Positions 47,853 to 57,511 are shown, counted from the stretch's first letter. The stretch: DNA of 60,424 nt from SIG589 sp964566175 (GCA_964566175.1 CAZMHU010000008.1:1-60424); one strand, 5' to 3'. The notes: generated from the letters alone by a model not told the origin. Numbers and translations are program-made.

Positions 47853-50675
47853 TTAAATCTCGATACTGAATTTCCAGTTTATCTTTTTATCACTCAGGCG
47901 ATACTCGGGTTCCAGTTGCGGCCCGCACGAATTCGAACCGATACCCGAAACCTTGTAATCAACCCTCAGGTGAACTTTTCCGTCCTTTTCGAGTTCGTCG
48001 GTGTGGCAGGCTTTATGCAGTGCGTTTACCGAATATTCCGAAACATTAAACTCAAATCCCTTGTCGGAGACAACTTTAAGTTTTCCGATACTTAGCATTT
48101 TTGCTCCGAAGTGGTTTCCGTGCTCCTGCGGTCTGACGTAATTCACATACTCATCTGCGGCAGTGCTCTCATACAGTCCGAACGGAGCACAGTGGTGCAT
48201 ATCGCAATAACTCTCAACAGGGCCTCTTGCAAAATATTTAAAAGCAGAGGACTGTTGCGGCAATATAAACTCATAACCGAAACGGGGCAACCAAATAACG
48301 TTTTCACGAATATCGCCGTCAAGAGAGAAGTTTATCCTGCCGTTCGCGAAAACCGAAATTTTGAGGGTATACTTGCAGAACGGTGCACGAGACACACCTG
48401 CGAGTGAAGCGTGAAGTACGATTTCGCCGTTCTCGACCGCACAGTCATATATTTTGGAGAACGCCGCTTCAAGGTTTTCGCCCTGCCATATATTTGCCCT
48501 CGTCCAACAAGCCTCAATATTTCTGTCATTATCCGTCGGGGCTCTAAACGCCGAAAGCACAGGCTTGTCCGCTAACTGCTCCTCGCCGTCGACCTTAATG
48601 CTTGTGAACACGCCGTAATGCTTTGAGAAAACATATTCAAAACGGTCACCGTTTATATAAACATTATATTCGTCTTCCGACATATCGGCTTTTTCGGTTT
48701 GCTCGTTTTTCTGCTTCTTAACGGAAGGCAGTTCGTGCTGAGTGCGTGCACATTCCTTGCCATCTTTCAAAAGATGCGTGGTAATATATGCGCCGTATTC
48801 GCAAACAGCCTTTTCGTAATCGAAAGAAACGGCGGTTTCTGTGTGCGGTGCAAGCGGTATGCAAAGTTTTTTCTCACAAACAGTGTTTCCGTCAACCTCG
48901 ATTTTATAGCAAAACTCATATTCATCAAGGTTTGTAAAATCAAGACGGTTGTAAACAAAAAGCGTATTACCGTCAAGTCGTGTTTTAATCGGCTGATATG
49001 CCACCGCCGCCTCAAGTGTACCTGCTTTTTTCGAGCGGTCGGCAAAGACAAGTCCGTCACAGCAGAAGTTGCCGTCGTGGGTGAGTTCCCCCTCAAAATC
49101 ACCGCCGTATTTTTCAACACCGTCAACTGTTACAACGTGATCCGCCCATTCCCAAATACATCCGCCTATGAGTTTCGGATATTTGTCAAACATTTCGTTA
49201 TAGGCATAAACATCACCGGGGCCGTTGCCCATTGCGTGTGCGTATTCGCAAAGAAACACCGGCATAGGAATATCGTCACACTTCGCACAACGTTCAAGTT
49301 CCGAAAGTTTAGGATACATAACGGAATATACGTCCGCGTTGTACCACTGTCCCTTGCGTGAAGCATCTTCGCAGTGAACAAGTCTTGTGTTGTCCCTCTG
49401 CCTTGTCCACTTTATCATCTCAACGTGATTAGTGCCGTGACTGCTCTCGTTACCCGTCGACCACATAATCACAGACGGATTGTTTTTAAAGGTTTCTACC
49501 ATACGCGCCATACGCTCGATATGCTCGGCTTTCCATTCGGGAATAGTACAGGGCCAAGCATTGCTTGCAACGTCATATCCGTATGACACATTTGCAAAAC
49601 GGCGGGTGACGCCGTGGGTTTCGATGTCGGTTTCGCAAACAACATAAAGTCCGAGTTCGTCACACATACTTATAAACTTAGGTGTGGGTGGATAGTGCGA
49701 TGTTCTGACACAGTTTATGTTGAGTTCTTTCATAAGCATAAGGTCTTCGCGCATTTCCTCATCGCTTTGACACCAACCGCGCAGTTTGCTTGTGTCGTGG
49801 TGATTAACGCCGTGAAGTTTTACGGAAACGCCGTTTATGAGAAGTTCGTATTTATCGGATATTTCAATTTTCCGCATACCCGCTTTAAAACTTAAAACTT
49901 CGCCCTCGTGCTTAACATTCACCGTGTAAAGGAACGGCTTTTCGGCATTCCAAAGAATTGGGTTTTCGGGACGAAAAGAAAGTTCGCCGTCAACCGTACC
50001 GCTGAAAAGGCAAGTATCTTTTTCAAAAATCTCAACCTCGGCACTACCGTCAAGTTTAACTGCTATTTCCCTGTCGTTTGGAATAATTTCAACATCTCTC
50101 ACGTGACCTTGCGGACGTTGCAAAAGATAAACATCCCTGAAAATTCCGTTATAGCGGAATGCGTCTTGGTCTTCAAGATAACTTCCGCAACACCATTTTA
50201 AAACCTTTACGGTAACGATGTTTTCACCGGCATTAACAAAATCGGTAATATCAAATTCCGCTTGAAGGCGGCTGCCCTGTGTAAAGCCAACATAGTTGCC
50301 GTTGACATAGAGAAAGGCGCAACTCGAAACACCCTCAAAAACGAAATATACCTTTCCCCACTTCTTTTGGAGCGTGAAAGTACGACGGTAGACGCCGCAA
50401 GGGTTATCGTCCGGTACATAGGGCAAATCGTACGGATAGGGGTAATTTATATTAGTATAGTTTGGGTTTTCGTAACCGTGAATTTGCCAACACGACGGAA
50501 CGGGGATTTTGTCCCAATCGGTTATCGTGTCGGGAACATCTATATCACGAGAGAAATATGCAAAATCCCATTCTCCGTTCAAAAGTGTGTATTCCGACAC
50601 GCCGCTCGGAATGACATAACTTCTGGCGGGATTTCTGTTCTCGCTCGTTTTAAGCGGGTTTTCATATATGCGCAT
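47853..50675 (-). CDS. GH2 beta-galactosidase (LacZ type)
   Basis: Hydrolyses terminal beta-D-galactosides by a retaining mechanism. The 940-residue cytoplasmic protein has the full LacZ layout: sugar-binding domain, immunoglobulin-like domain, TIM barrel and the C-terminal beta-galactosidase small-chain domain. Motifs are GVNHHD at 289-294, acid/base Glu410 in WSTGNESSHG and nucleophile Glu477 in FLCEYAHAMGNGPG. It is somewhat shorter than E. coli LacZ. It is 18 bp after the GH63-like gene and last in a five-gene run, so it probably acts on galactosides entering the cell. True substrate range is not visible. Confidence 0.93.
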   Translation of the reverse strand: MRIYENPLKTSENRNPARSYVIPSGVSEYTLLNGEWDFAYFSRDIDVPDTITDWDKIPVPSCWQIHGYENPNYTNINYPYPYDLPYVPDDNPCGVYRRTFTLQKKWGKVYFVFEGVSSCAFLYVNGNYVGFTQGSRLQAEFDITDFVNAGENIVTVKVLKWCCGSYLEDQDAFRYNGIFRDVYLLQRPQGHVRDVEIIPNDREIAVKLDGSAEVEIFEKDTCLFSGTVDGELSFRPENPILWNAEKPFLYTVNVKHEGEVLSFKAGMRKIEISDKYELLINGVSVKLHGVNHHDTSKLRGWCQSDEEMREDLMLMKELNINCVRTSHYPPTPKFISMCDELGLYVVCETDIETHGVTRRFANVSYGYDVASNAWPCTIPEWKAEHIERMARMVETFKNNPSVIMWSTGNESSHGTNHVEMIKWTRQRDNTRLVHCEDASRKGQWYNADVYSVMYPKLSELERCAKCDDIPMPVFLCEYAHAMGNGPGDVYAYNEMFDKYPKLIGGCIWEWADHVVTVDGVEKYGGDFEGELTHDGNFCCDGLVFADRSKKAGTLEAAVAYQPIKTRLDGNTLFVYNRLDFTNLDEYEFCYKIEVDGNTVCEKKLCIPLAPHTETAVSFDYEKAVCEYGAYITTHLLKDGKECARTQHELPSVKKQKNEQTEKADMSEDEYNVYINGDRFEYVFSKHYGVFTSIKVDGEEQLADKPVLSAFRAPTDNDRNIEACWTRANIWQGENLEAAFSKIYDCAVENGEIVLHASLAGVSRAPFCKYTLKISVFANGRINFSLDGDIRENVIWLPRFGYEFILPQQSSAFKYFARGPVESYCDMHHCAPFGLYESTAADEYVNYVRPQEHGNHFGAKMLSIGKLKVVSDKGFEFNVSEYSVNALHKACHTDELEKDGKVHLRVDYKVSGIGSNSCGPQLEPEYRLSDKKINWKFSIEI

Positions 50676-50693
50676 AAAAATACTCCTTAATAT

Positions 50694-52595
50694 CTATTCT
50701 TTGGTGAGCATAAGTTTTTCGAGTTTCTCACTTTCGGCGGAAAGTTTTCCGTCAAGATAAACTCGCAGTCCGCGTCCGTTGCCGTATTTACTGCCGTCTT
50801 TATCGTAAACTACCGATAAATCGTGACCCTGCCAACGAACATCCTCAACACAGAACCAGTCGAAACTGTCGGGAACAATCGGATCGATAATAATGCCGTC
50901 CTTTGTGGGTCTTATTCCAAACAAACCGTCCAACACATTATCGATAAAGGTAGAATGATTGTAATCCTTGTTAGGTGCAATCCAGCGGTTCTCTTCGGGG
51001 TGATGATCCTCGCGCACGGCAAAATCGTCCGTAGAGTCGGTATCGTAATGGCAAAGACAGTATCTCTTCAAAAGTTCGAAATAACTTTCCTTGGTCATAT
51101 GGTGATTTTTGTAATCGTGAAGCAAATTTGCCTGACCGAGCAGTATAAGACTGTATGTATAGGGCCAAACAGGGCCGTTCCACAAACAACCGTGACCGAA
51201 AGGTTGCATATAGTGCGGATTTTCCTTTTCAAGCGTGGTAACGCCGAATTTAGAAAGAAATGTATCCTTCCGCATTATGTAATCCCACGCCTTTGCATAG
51301 CGTTCTTCATCGGGTGCAAGACCGAAACTCCATGCAGAATAGCAGTTACTCTCCTTGCCCTCAATCACATATTTGTCAATATGCGTTATCTCTCTGAAGA
51401 ACGAAATATCATCGTCCCAAAGTTTTTCGAATATTGCTTCTTTAACCTCGTCGGCACGCTTTACAAAATAATTCGTTTCCGACCAATGGCGTCCGAGCGC
51501 ACGGGCAATTTCGGCAAGCGAATAGCCAGCCGCCGCCATAAAGCAGTTTGAGTTCATACGGTAACTTTCGTCACCGCCGATTATCTTCCAAAAACTTCCA
51601 CATCCCCAAGGTTCAAACGTATAGCACACAACAAGTTCATACGCAGAAGTATAAAGACCGTTTTGAGGGTCGTTTTCAAAAATGATTTTCAGTTTGTCGG
51701 TCGGAACTTTTTCAAAGGTCACGTCGGTCATCTTGGCATCATACTGCCACGGACCGACAGACAGGTTTTCAACCGCCGTCCATTCGCCGTCCTTGTTATA
51801 ATAAACGGCTACGGAAGATGGTTCGGTTCTGAACCAAATGCGAAGTCCCGTCGCATAAAAGTTTTCAATATCGGTGTCTATAACAATACTGTCGAATTTT
51901 TCTTCGGAACCTGCACAAGACCAATACTCACCCGAAATTTTGTTATCGGTAAGCGCCGCAAGTGAACTGCCCGCCGCAGTATACGACGCGGAATATACAA
52001 ACTCACGTTCTATCTTGTCATAACCGTTGACGCCGGCCTCCTGACCTTCAACGCCGTTTTGCATATAATAAAGTTTATAATCTTCGTCAAACTTATGCGC
52101 ATGAAAGTTAAAGCGTGCCCAAAGTTTGATATAATTCTTCGCAAGGTTTTCTTTATCACCGTCAAGCAAATACTTTCTGTAAACCGAGTCGATAAGATAA
52201 TTCCAATATCCAACCTCAACAGGGGTTATGTCAATATAATCATTAAGATATTTTGTATCTCTTATCCAACGTGCGTCGCGGACGTGTGCGCCCTGTGCAC
52301 AGTCGATATATCTGTGATATCCGCAACCGGGCGAGCCCTCGCTGAACTCGTATTTTCCGTCTTCTTTGCGCTTTGCAAGACAGGCAAGAAGATTTTTCCA
52401 GCGGTAATAATAAATCTTATCAAGCAATTCGTCCGGCGTGGAAATAAATGGTATATTTTCAAGCATCCACTGCTTTTGGGTATAAACTTCGGTTTCGTTT
52501 TCGTGAACGTCATCGGTATGACCTATCAACTCATCAGGGGTATTAAGACTCTTGTTATTTTGATTTTTCAGTATTTCCTCTTTGTTTAAAAACAT
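50694..52595 (-). CDS. (alpha/alpha)6-barrel glycoside hydrolase, GH63/MGH1-like
   Basis: The 633-residue protein lacks a signal peptide. Conserved aromatic and acidic segments typical of (alpha/alpha)6 barrels are GCGYHRYIDCAQGAHVRDAR, HGCLWNGPVWPYTYSLILLG and NHSTFIDNVLDGLFGIRP. A discoidin/CBM-like insert around 225-345 interrupts the barrel (YWSCAGSEEKFDSIVIDTDI). The pattern is closest to GH63/mannosylglycerate-hydrolase-like proteins; GH37 or GH95 relatives are alternatives. The start MFLNKEEIL follows AGGAG; a longer frame would overlap the peptidase-like gene. It sits between the S26-like gene (14 bp) and lacZ (18 bp). Confidence 0.72.
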   Translation of the reverse strand: MFLNKEEILKNQNNKSLNTPDELIGHTDDVHENETEVYTQKQWMLENIPFISTPDELLDKIYYYRWKNLLACLAKRKEDGKYEFSEGSPGCGYHRYIDCAQGAHVRDARWIRDTKYLNDYIDITPVEVGYWNYLIDSVYRKYLLDGDKENLAKNYIKLWARFNFHAHKFDEDYKLYYMQNGVEGQEAGVNGYDKIEREFVYSASYTAAGSSLAALTDNKISGEYWSCAGSEEKFDSIVIDTDIENFYATGLRIWFRTEPSSVAVYYNKDGEWTAVENLSVGPWQYDAKMTDVTFEKVPTDKLKIIFENDPQNGLYTSAYELVVCYTFEPWGCGSFWKIIGGDESYRMNSNCFMAAAGYSLAEIARALGRHWSETNYFVKRADEVKEAIFEKLWDDDISFFREITHIDKYVIEGKESNCYSAWSFGLAPDEERYAKAWDYIMRKDTFLSKFGVTTLEKENPHYMQPFGHGCLWNGPVWPYTYSLILLGQANLLHDYKNHHMTKESYFELLKRYCLCHYDTDSTDDFAVREDHHPEENRWIAPNKDYNHSTFIDNVLDGLFGIRPTKDGIIIDPIVPDSFDWFCVEDVRWQGHDLSVVYDKDGSKYGNGRGLRVYLDGKLSAESEKLEKLMLTKE

Positions 52596-52609
52596 AGTAG
52601 CGGCACTCC

Positions 52610-53080
52610 TTATGGTTTTAAAAAGTGTTTTATGCGTGAAAGAAACGAGCGAATTTTCAACAATACTCTTCTCAAAAAATATACCGCACCGTTGCAGTAA
52701 AGACGGCAATAAATTTTATATCCCGCAGAATTAACGGAATATGTCCGCTCTCCTCGCTTAAAGCGCTCCACAACGGCAATGATTTTATCGTCCGTTATGC
52801 CGGTTTCGATATAATTACAGTTATCACCGCGGATTATATACCCGCCGTCCCCCTCTTTTACAATACGGTGAAGCACAAAGCGGCCGTCGGAACGGATATA
52901 AAACGGTATATCATACTTTTTAAGCGGAAAAGACGGTTTTTTGAGCCAAACTTTATCTTTTCTGTTTCTAAGCATCGGAAACATACTGTTTCCCGTTACG
53001 GTAAAAGAAACTTCACCCTCTGTTTCGAGGGTTTCGAGCATTGCCGGCAACATTTCGCCAAGATTTATCAAATCAGCCAT
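52610..53080 (-). CDS. S24/S26 peptidase-like protein
   Basis: A 156-residue protein with the signal-peptidase/LexA-type fold. The nucleophile motif is TGNSMFPMLR (Ser32). The general-base position carries histidine, in VLHRIV (His71-Arg72), as in archaeal and SipW-type signal peptidases, and RGDNCNY follows. Unlike true signal peptidases it has no N-terminal membrane anchor; a weakly hydrophobic stretch lies near the C-terminus. It overlaps the HPr-kinase-like gene by 8 bp (ATGGCTGA), so the two are translationally coupled. The ATG is chosen over a TTG one codon upstream. Substrate is unknown. Confidence 0.75.
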   Translation of the reverse strand: MADLINLGEMLPAMLETLETEGEVSFTVTGNSMFPMLRNRKDKVWLKKPSFPLKKYDIPFYIRSDGRFVLHRIVKEGDGGYIIRGDNCNYIETGITDDKIIAVVERFKRGERTYSVNSAGYKIYCRLYCNGAVYFLRRVLLKIRSFLSRIKHFLKP

Positions 53081-53789
53081 CAAACTTCTCCCCGCTCATA
53101 GTTTCAAAAGAGAGTTTTGCGGCACTTATATCCATATTACATTCAAGCCGGTATACAGTTATGCTGCTGAGAAGTTTGTCAAGCAAGGTGAGCATTTTTT
53201 CCATATTAACTTTTGTCAGACGGCGCAAAGTCTGCTCCATTACGTTGACAATAACGCTGTTTGCGTCCATAGGGTATATTTTGTTTTCTTCTCCTCGCGC
53301 GATAAAGCAAATTCCGCCGAGCGGTACTCCTATATTACGGCTTATGTCGTATTTTCCGCTGAATGGCGTTCCGTAAACATAAAACTCGCCGTCACGCAAA
53401 CGTATCGCGGGTTTATCATCGTTTATTATATATGCACGGTCACCGAAAAGTTTCAACCAAAGCGACGTATGGGTTGATTTTCCCGTACCGCTATGCGCGG
53501 AAAAGAGATATGCCTTTCCGTCAACCACAACGGCGGATGCATGGAGCATCATACCGTCAAAATTGATGAGTTGTTTGTAAAAACTCGAACCCAAAAGCAT
53601 ATATTCCCATTCATCTTCGGTGAGTTCGGCGTGCCGCTGTGCAGCATTTTTCGTCGACTCTTCACTTATATTTATAACAATATCGGCTTCTCTTTGCTCC
53701 TTTGCCCTATATGCCTCTGCCCTTGAGAGCATAGTTTTTCCCTTGCAATCAATCAAAACATACAGGTCGGCAATGTTGTAAAGCGCCAT
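53073..53789 (-). CDS. HPr kinase/phosphorylase-like P-loop protein
   Basis: The 238-residue protein has the C-terminal kinase fold of HprK without the usual N-terminal domain. The segment LHASAVVVDGKAYLFSAHSG leads into Walker A SGTGKST (100-106), followed by INDDKPAIR, which matches the Asp-rich loop of HprK. Such orphan HprK-like proteins, often beside PqqD, asparagine synthetase or S26-like proteins, are known from peptide-modification clusters; here only the S26-like partner is present. The start MALYNIADLY follows GAGGTGAAG. It is 25 bp after nadE. True HPr-Ser kinase activity is not expected with confidence. Confidence 0.72.
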   Translation of the reverse strand: MALYNIADLYVLIDCKGKTMLSRAEAYRAKEQREADIVINISEESTKNAAQRHAELTEDEWEYMLLGSSFYKQLINFDGMMLHASAVVVDGKAYLFSAHSGTGKSTHTSLWLKLFGDRAYIINDDKPAIRLRDGEFYVYGTPFSGKYDISRNIGVPLGGICFIARGEENKIYPMDANSVIVNVMEQTLRRLTKVNMEKMLTLLDKLLSSITVYRLECNMDISAAKLSFETMSGEKFDG

Positions 53790-53814
53790 TTCTTCACCTC
53801 TGAAAATATATATT

Positions 53815-54552
53815 TTACGCCTTGTATTCAAAACAGGGCATCGGCAAAAGTTTGAAAAGGTTACGGCGGTGCATACTGTCGATTTTCTCTTTTGTTTGTG
53901 CACAGTCGATAATGCCCTCGCGAATATATCTGTCAAGCACGGCATAAGTAAAGCCGAGGTTATCCTCGTCGGTCTTGCCGCAAAGTCCGTCGATAGGCGG
54001 CTTTTCTATAAACTTTTCGGGCAGACCGAGTACCCTGCCGATTGCCTTGACCTCTGCAACAGTGAGACGCGAAAGCGGACTGAAATCACCCGCGCTGTCA
54101 CCGAATTTTGTCGAATATCCGACATAATCCTCAGAAAGATTACAGGTGTTGGCAACCCTACCGTTTACCGACTGCGACACCGCATAAAGCACCGACATAC
54201 GTATGCGCGGCGGAAGATTAAAGCGTGTTTGGTTTGAGACTTCCAAAACGCCGTCAAGTTCACCCATTACAGCATCGATAGCATTTTTAACGTTAACGGT
54301 TATATTCTTAATTCCGAGCGTTTCGCAAAGATCTCTTGAATAGTCGATATCAGCCTGTACGCCCTGTGGCATAAGGACGCCGAGCACGCGCTCACGCCCG
54401 AGAGCGGCAACGCACAGTGCGGCTACAACAGAACTGTCCTTTCCGCCCGAAATACCGACAACGGCAGTACATCCCTCACCGTTTTCGGCAAACCAAGACT
54501 TTATCCAATCAATACAATCTTTACAAGTTTTTTCTGCATCAAAGTTATACAT
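53815..54552 (-). CDS. nadE: NH3-dependent NAD+ synthetase
   Basis: Catalyses the last step of NAD+ synthesis, amidating deamido-NAD+ with ATP and ammonia. The 245-residue protein has the PP-loop SGGKDS at 35-40 and the conserved RIRMSVLYAVSQ, TCNLSEDYVGYSTKFGDSAGDFSP and KPPIDGLCGKTDEDNLG segments. The short form without a glutaminase domain must use free ammonia. It heads a five-gene run with the HprK-like, S26-like and two glycoside hydrolase genes. The promoter TTGACT-N17-TAATAT lies just upstream. Confidence 0.93.
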   Translation of the reverse strand: MYNFDAEKTCKDCIDWIKSWFAENGEGCTAVVGISGGKDSSVVAALCVAALGRERVLGVLMPQGVQADIDYSRDLCETLGIKNITVNVKNAIDAVMGELDGVLEVSNQTRFNLPPRIRMSVLYAVSQSVNGRVANTCNLSEDYVGYSTKFGDSAGDFSPLSRLTVAEVKAIGRVLGLPEKFIEKPPIDGLCGKTDEDNLGFTYAVLDRYIREGIIDCAQTKEKIDSMHRRNLFKLLPMPCFEYKA

Positions 54553-54578
54553 ACGTGTAACAACTCCATTCTGTTTAT

Positions 54579-54607
54579 ATATTAAAATAATATTTAAAAT
54601 AAGTCAA
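54579..54607 (-). promoter_or_regulatory. Promoter of the nadE operon
   Basis: TTGACT-N17-TAATAT on the minus strand, 27 bp ahead of nadE and back to back with the dut promoter. Confidence 0.5.
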
Positions 54608-54617
54608 TGCTTTTTAC

Positions 54618-54646
54618 TTGCGTTTTTTGTGATAATTAGATATAAT
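54618..54646 (+). promoter_or_regulatory. Promoter of dut
   Basis: TTGCGT-N17-TATAAT, about 35 bp ahead of the dut start. Confidence 0.6.
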
Positions 54647-54680
54647 TCAATAAAACAGCAATATATTTGAGGTAAAAAAT

Positions 54681-55118
54681 ATGGAAATTAAAATAAAGAA
54701 ACTTAAAAAAGACGCAATCATTCCCACTCGCGGTTCGCTATGTGCCGCAGGATATGATTTATACGCCTGCACCGACGAAGAAGTGATTATCATTCCGCCG
54801 CATGGCAGTGCAAAAATCGGCACAGGCATTGCCCTCGCGATAGAGGACGGCTACTTCGGCGCAATTTTCGCACGGTCGGGGCTTGCGACAAAACAGAGTC
54901 TACGCCCCGCAAACTGTGTCGGCGTTGCCGATTCGGACTATCGCGGAGAATACACGGTTTTTCTTCACAACGACTCCGAAACACCGAAAACAATTCACAA
55001 AGGCGACCGTATTGCTCAACTGGTCATTATGCCGTTTATCACTGCCGATTTTATCGAAACCGATACGCTTGACTCCACAAAGCGCGGTGATAAAGGTTTC
55101 GGCAGTACAGGAAAATAG
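54681..55118 (+). CDS. dut: dUTP diphosphatase
   Basis: Hydrolyses dUTP to dUMP and pyrophosphate, keeping uracil out of DNA and supplying thymidylate synthesis. The 145-residue trimeric-type enzyme shows all five motifs: AAGYDL (22-27), ARSGLA (64-69), GVADSDYRGE (81-90) with the catalytic aspartate, GDRIAQLV and the C-terminal RGDKGFGSTGK that closes over the substrate. Motif III has Ala where Ile is usual. It is monocistronic, with a promoter upstream and a terminator shared with the convergent lysA. Confidence 0.95.
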   Translation: MEIKIKKLKKDAIIPTRGSLCAAGYDLYACTDEEVIIIPPHGSAKIGTGIALAIEDGYFGAIFARSGLATKQSLRPANCVGVADSDYRGEYTVFLHNDSETPKTIHKGDRIAQLVIMPFITADFIETDTLDSTKRGDKGFGSTGK

Positions 55119-55130
55119 CAATATAAAAGC

Positions 55131-55162
55131 AAATCTCCCGCTTTGAAAGCGGGAGATTTTTT
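55131..55162. terminator. Bidirectional terminator between dut and lysA
   Basis: AAATCTCCCGCTT-tga-AAGCGGGAGATTTTTT. The lysA stop codon falls at its edge, so the hairpin begins immediately after lysA. Confidence 0.9.
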
Positions 55163-56486
55163 ATATATCCAATGATGTAATATCGTCAAGTGTTTCTCTG
55201 CGTACTGCAAGATAATCTTTTCCGCCGCAGAGCATTACAACAGGCGGACGCGGAATTCTGTTATAATTTGATGCCATAGAATAATTATATGCACCCGTTG
55301 TGAGACAGGCAACAATATCGTTTCGCTCAATATCGCTCGGCATATAAACATTTTCCTGTATTATATCGCCGCTCTCACAACATCTGCCTACTACCGAGCA
55401 CGACATATCGCGCTTATCAAACATTCGGTTTGCGGGCAAGAGGGTATATTTTGAGCCGTAAAGAATATATCTCGGGTTGTCGGTCATACCGCCGTCAACC
55501 GAAACATAATTTTTATACCCTTTGATTTTCTTAACCGTTCCGACGCTGTAAAGTGTCATACCCGCATCGGCAACGATACTTCTGCCCGGTTCAAAACAAA
55601 CCGTCGGCATAGGGATATTATACTCCTCAACACGTGTTTTGAGCCTTTTTGCGACATTCTCGATAGCCGCGGCAATATCGATAACAGGGTCACTTTCGGT
55701 ATAACGCACGCCGAAACCTCCGCCTATATCAAGCACATCGGTTGTAAAGGAAAGATTTTGTTGCATATCGCTCAAAAAGCGAACCATAACGTCAACCGTT
55801 GCCTCATAAACCGAAGAATCGAAAACCTGTGAACCCACGTGACAGTGAAAACCCGAAAGTTTAATATGCGAAAGAGAAAGCGCAATTTTTGTGATTTCTT
55901 CCGCCTGCCCGGTTTCAATAGCCGAACCGAACTTTGAGTCAACTTTGCCTGTCGCAACCTCTTCATAGGTATGCGGATCTATTCCGGGCGTAATTCGCAA
56001 AAGAATTTTTTGCATCTTTTCGCTTTTTTCGGCAATGCGCTCTATCGCATACAGTTCTTCCGCATTGTCAACAACAAAATATCCTACACCGTTTTCCATA
56101 GCATATTCGATATCTGTATCGGTCTTGTTATTGGAATGGAAAATAGCGTTTTCGAGAGGGTAACCTGCACGCAGTGCGGTGGCAATCTCCCCCGACGAAA
56201 CAACGTCAATTCCCATTCCCTCTTCAAACATAATTTCATAAATGCGCTTGAAAGACGCCGCCTTTGAGGCATACATAATGCGGCAATTTTCACCGAAAGA
56301 GTTCTCGGCTGCGGAAAGGTATGTTCGGCAGTTTTGCCTTATTCTGTCCTCGTCCATCAAATAGAGCGGGGTTTTATATTTCTCCGCCAGTATGGTAGTG
56401 TCATGTCCCGCAAAGCGGAGTACTCCGCTTTCGGAAACCGAGATATTTTCGCATATTATATCGTTAGTAGTACTCTGATGTATCAA
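55161..56486 (-). CDS. lysA: Diaminopimelate decarboxylase
   Basis: PLP enzyme that makes L-lysine from meso-diaminopimelate. The 441-residue protein has the PLP lysine in IMYASKAASF (Lys75), HSNNKTDTDIEYAMENG, the PLP-phosphate loop GGGFGV, EPGRSIVADAG and the active-site CESGD contributed to the partner subunit. There is no suitable ATG: the best start is TTG about nine bases after AAAGGAA; another in-frame TTG six codons upstream lies in that ribosome binding site. It is the last gene of dapA-ddh-lysA and ends at a strong terminator. Confidence 0.93.
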   Translation of the reverse strand: MIHQSTTNDIICENISVSESGVLRFAGHDTTILAEKYKTPLYLMDEDRIRQNCRTYLSAAENSFGENCRIMYASKAASFKRIYEIMFEEGMGIDVVSSGEIATALRAGYPLENAIFHSNNKTDTDIEYAMENGVGYFVVDNAEELYAIERIAEKSEKMQKILLRITPGIDPHTYEEVATGKVDSKFGSAIETGQAEEITKIALSLSHIKLSGFHCHVGSQVFDSSVYEATVDVMVRFLSDMQQNLSFTTDVLDIGGGFGVRYTESDPVIDIAAAIENVAKRLKTRVEEYNIPMPTVCFEPGRSIVADAGMTLYSVGTVKKIKGYKNYVSVDGGMTDNPRYILYGSKYTLLPANRMFDKRDMSCSVVGRCCESGDIIQENVYMPSDIERNDIVACLTTGAYNYSMASNYNRIPRPPVVMLCGGKDYLAVRRETLDDITSLDI

Positions 56487-56509
56487 ATTATAAATTCCTT
56501 TCAATCCGA

Positions 56510-57487
56510 TTAAAGCATTGTTTTGCGCAGTTCTTCACCGGAAAGCGGAGAAAGGTCCGCAGGTGCAATATCAAACATAGTCTTGCAACCGCTGTCGCCC
56601 CTTACGCTCATTTTGCAAATCGCACGTGCTCCGGCAAGCAGAACGCTTGCGGTAAATTCGGGATTGGAATCAAGTTTAAGGCTGTATTCAATAATGTGCT
56701 TGTTTTCGCCGTTCCAACCGGTACTTCCGGTTCTGATAACAAAACCGCCGTGCGGAATACCCGCGTGGTCACGCGTCAAATCCTCTGCCGATATAAAATG
56801 AACGGTTGTGTCGTAATCGGCAAAATAATTCGGCATTGTTTTAATCTCACGCTCAATGCGAGCCTTGTCTGCACCGTCCGCTGCCACCACGTAACATTCA
56901 CGCAAATGCTTTTCGCGTGTCGAAAGAACAGGATTTTCGCCACTGCGAACACGGTCAAGCGCGCATTCAATCGGGACGGTATACTGACGCGCATCCAAAA
57001 CGCCTTCTATTCTGCGTATAGCGTCCGAATGACCTTGACTGACACCTCTGCCCCAGAAAGTATAATCACTTCCGTTCGGCAGTATTGCCGAGGCATATAG
57101 ACGGTTGAGAGAGAACATTCCGGGGTCCCAACCGGCAGAAATAAGAGCAACCTTTCCGCCCGCTTTAGAGGCACGGTCGGTGTTTTCAAAATGTGAGGGT
57201 ATTGCGGCGTGGGTGTCGAAACTGTCCACAACGTTGAAATCACGCGCAAGAGCGGGTGTCATCTTCGGCAAATCGGTTGCGCTTCCCCCGCAGATTATAA
57301 GAACATCGATTTTATCTTTGAAATTCAAAACCTCGTCAGCCGAGTATACGGGAACACCCGTATGTGTTTTGACGGTTTCGGGTGGACGACGTGTAAACAC
57401 GGCGCAAAGTTCGGCGTCAGGCGCGGCGTTTGCCGCACACTCAATACCTCTGCCGAGGTTTCCGTAACCGTAAATTGCAATTTTCAT
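56510..57487 (-). CDS. ddh: meso-Diaminopimelate D-dehydrogenase
   Basis: NADPH-dependent enzyme that reductively aminates tetrahydrodipicolinate to meso-diaminopimelate in one step, bypassing the succinyl and acetyl routes. The 325-residue protein has an N-terminal Rossmann motif IYGYGNLGRGIE and the family segments DSFDTHAAIPSHF, ISAGWDPGMFSLNR, WGRGVSQGHSDAIRRI and HGGFVIRTG. The inner ATG (MKIAIYGYG) is the start, because AAAGGA lies between it and an upstream in-frame ATG. It is 24 bp after dapA and directly supplies lysA and cell-wall synthesis. Confidence 0.93.
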   Translation of the reverse strand: MKIAIYGYGNLGRGIECAANAAPDAELCAVFTRRPPETVKTHTGVPVYSADEVLNFKDKIDVLIICGGSATDLPKMTPALARDFNVVDSFDTHAAIPSHFENTDRASKAGGKVALISAGWDPGMFSLNRLYASAILPNGSDYTFWGRGVSQGHSDAIRRIEGVLDARQYTVPIECALDRVRSGENPVLSTREKHLRECYVVAADGADKARIEREIKTMPNYFADYDTTVHFISAEDLTRDHAGIPHGGFVIRTGSTGWNGENKHIIEYSLKLDSNPEFTASVLLAGARAICKMSVRGDSGCKTMFDIAPADLSPLSGEELRKTML

Positions 57488-57511
57488 ATATATCAATCCT
57501 TTCAAAAATAA

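Noticed and set aside
53073..53945. Longer HPr-kinase-like protein starting upstream
   Set aside because: The extra residues overlap nadE and lack family resemblance; the start after GAGGTGAAG gives a normal protein.
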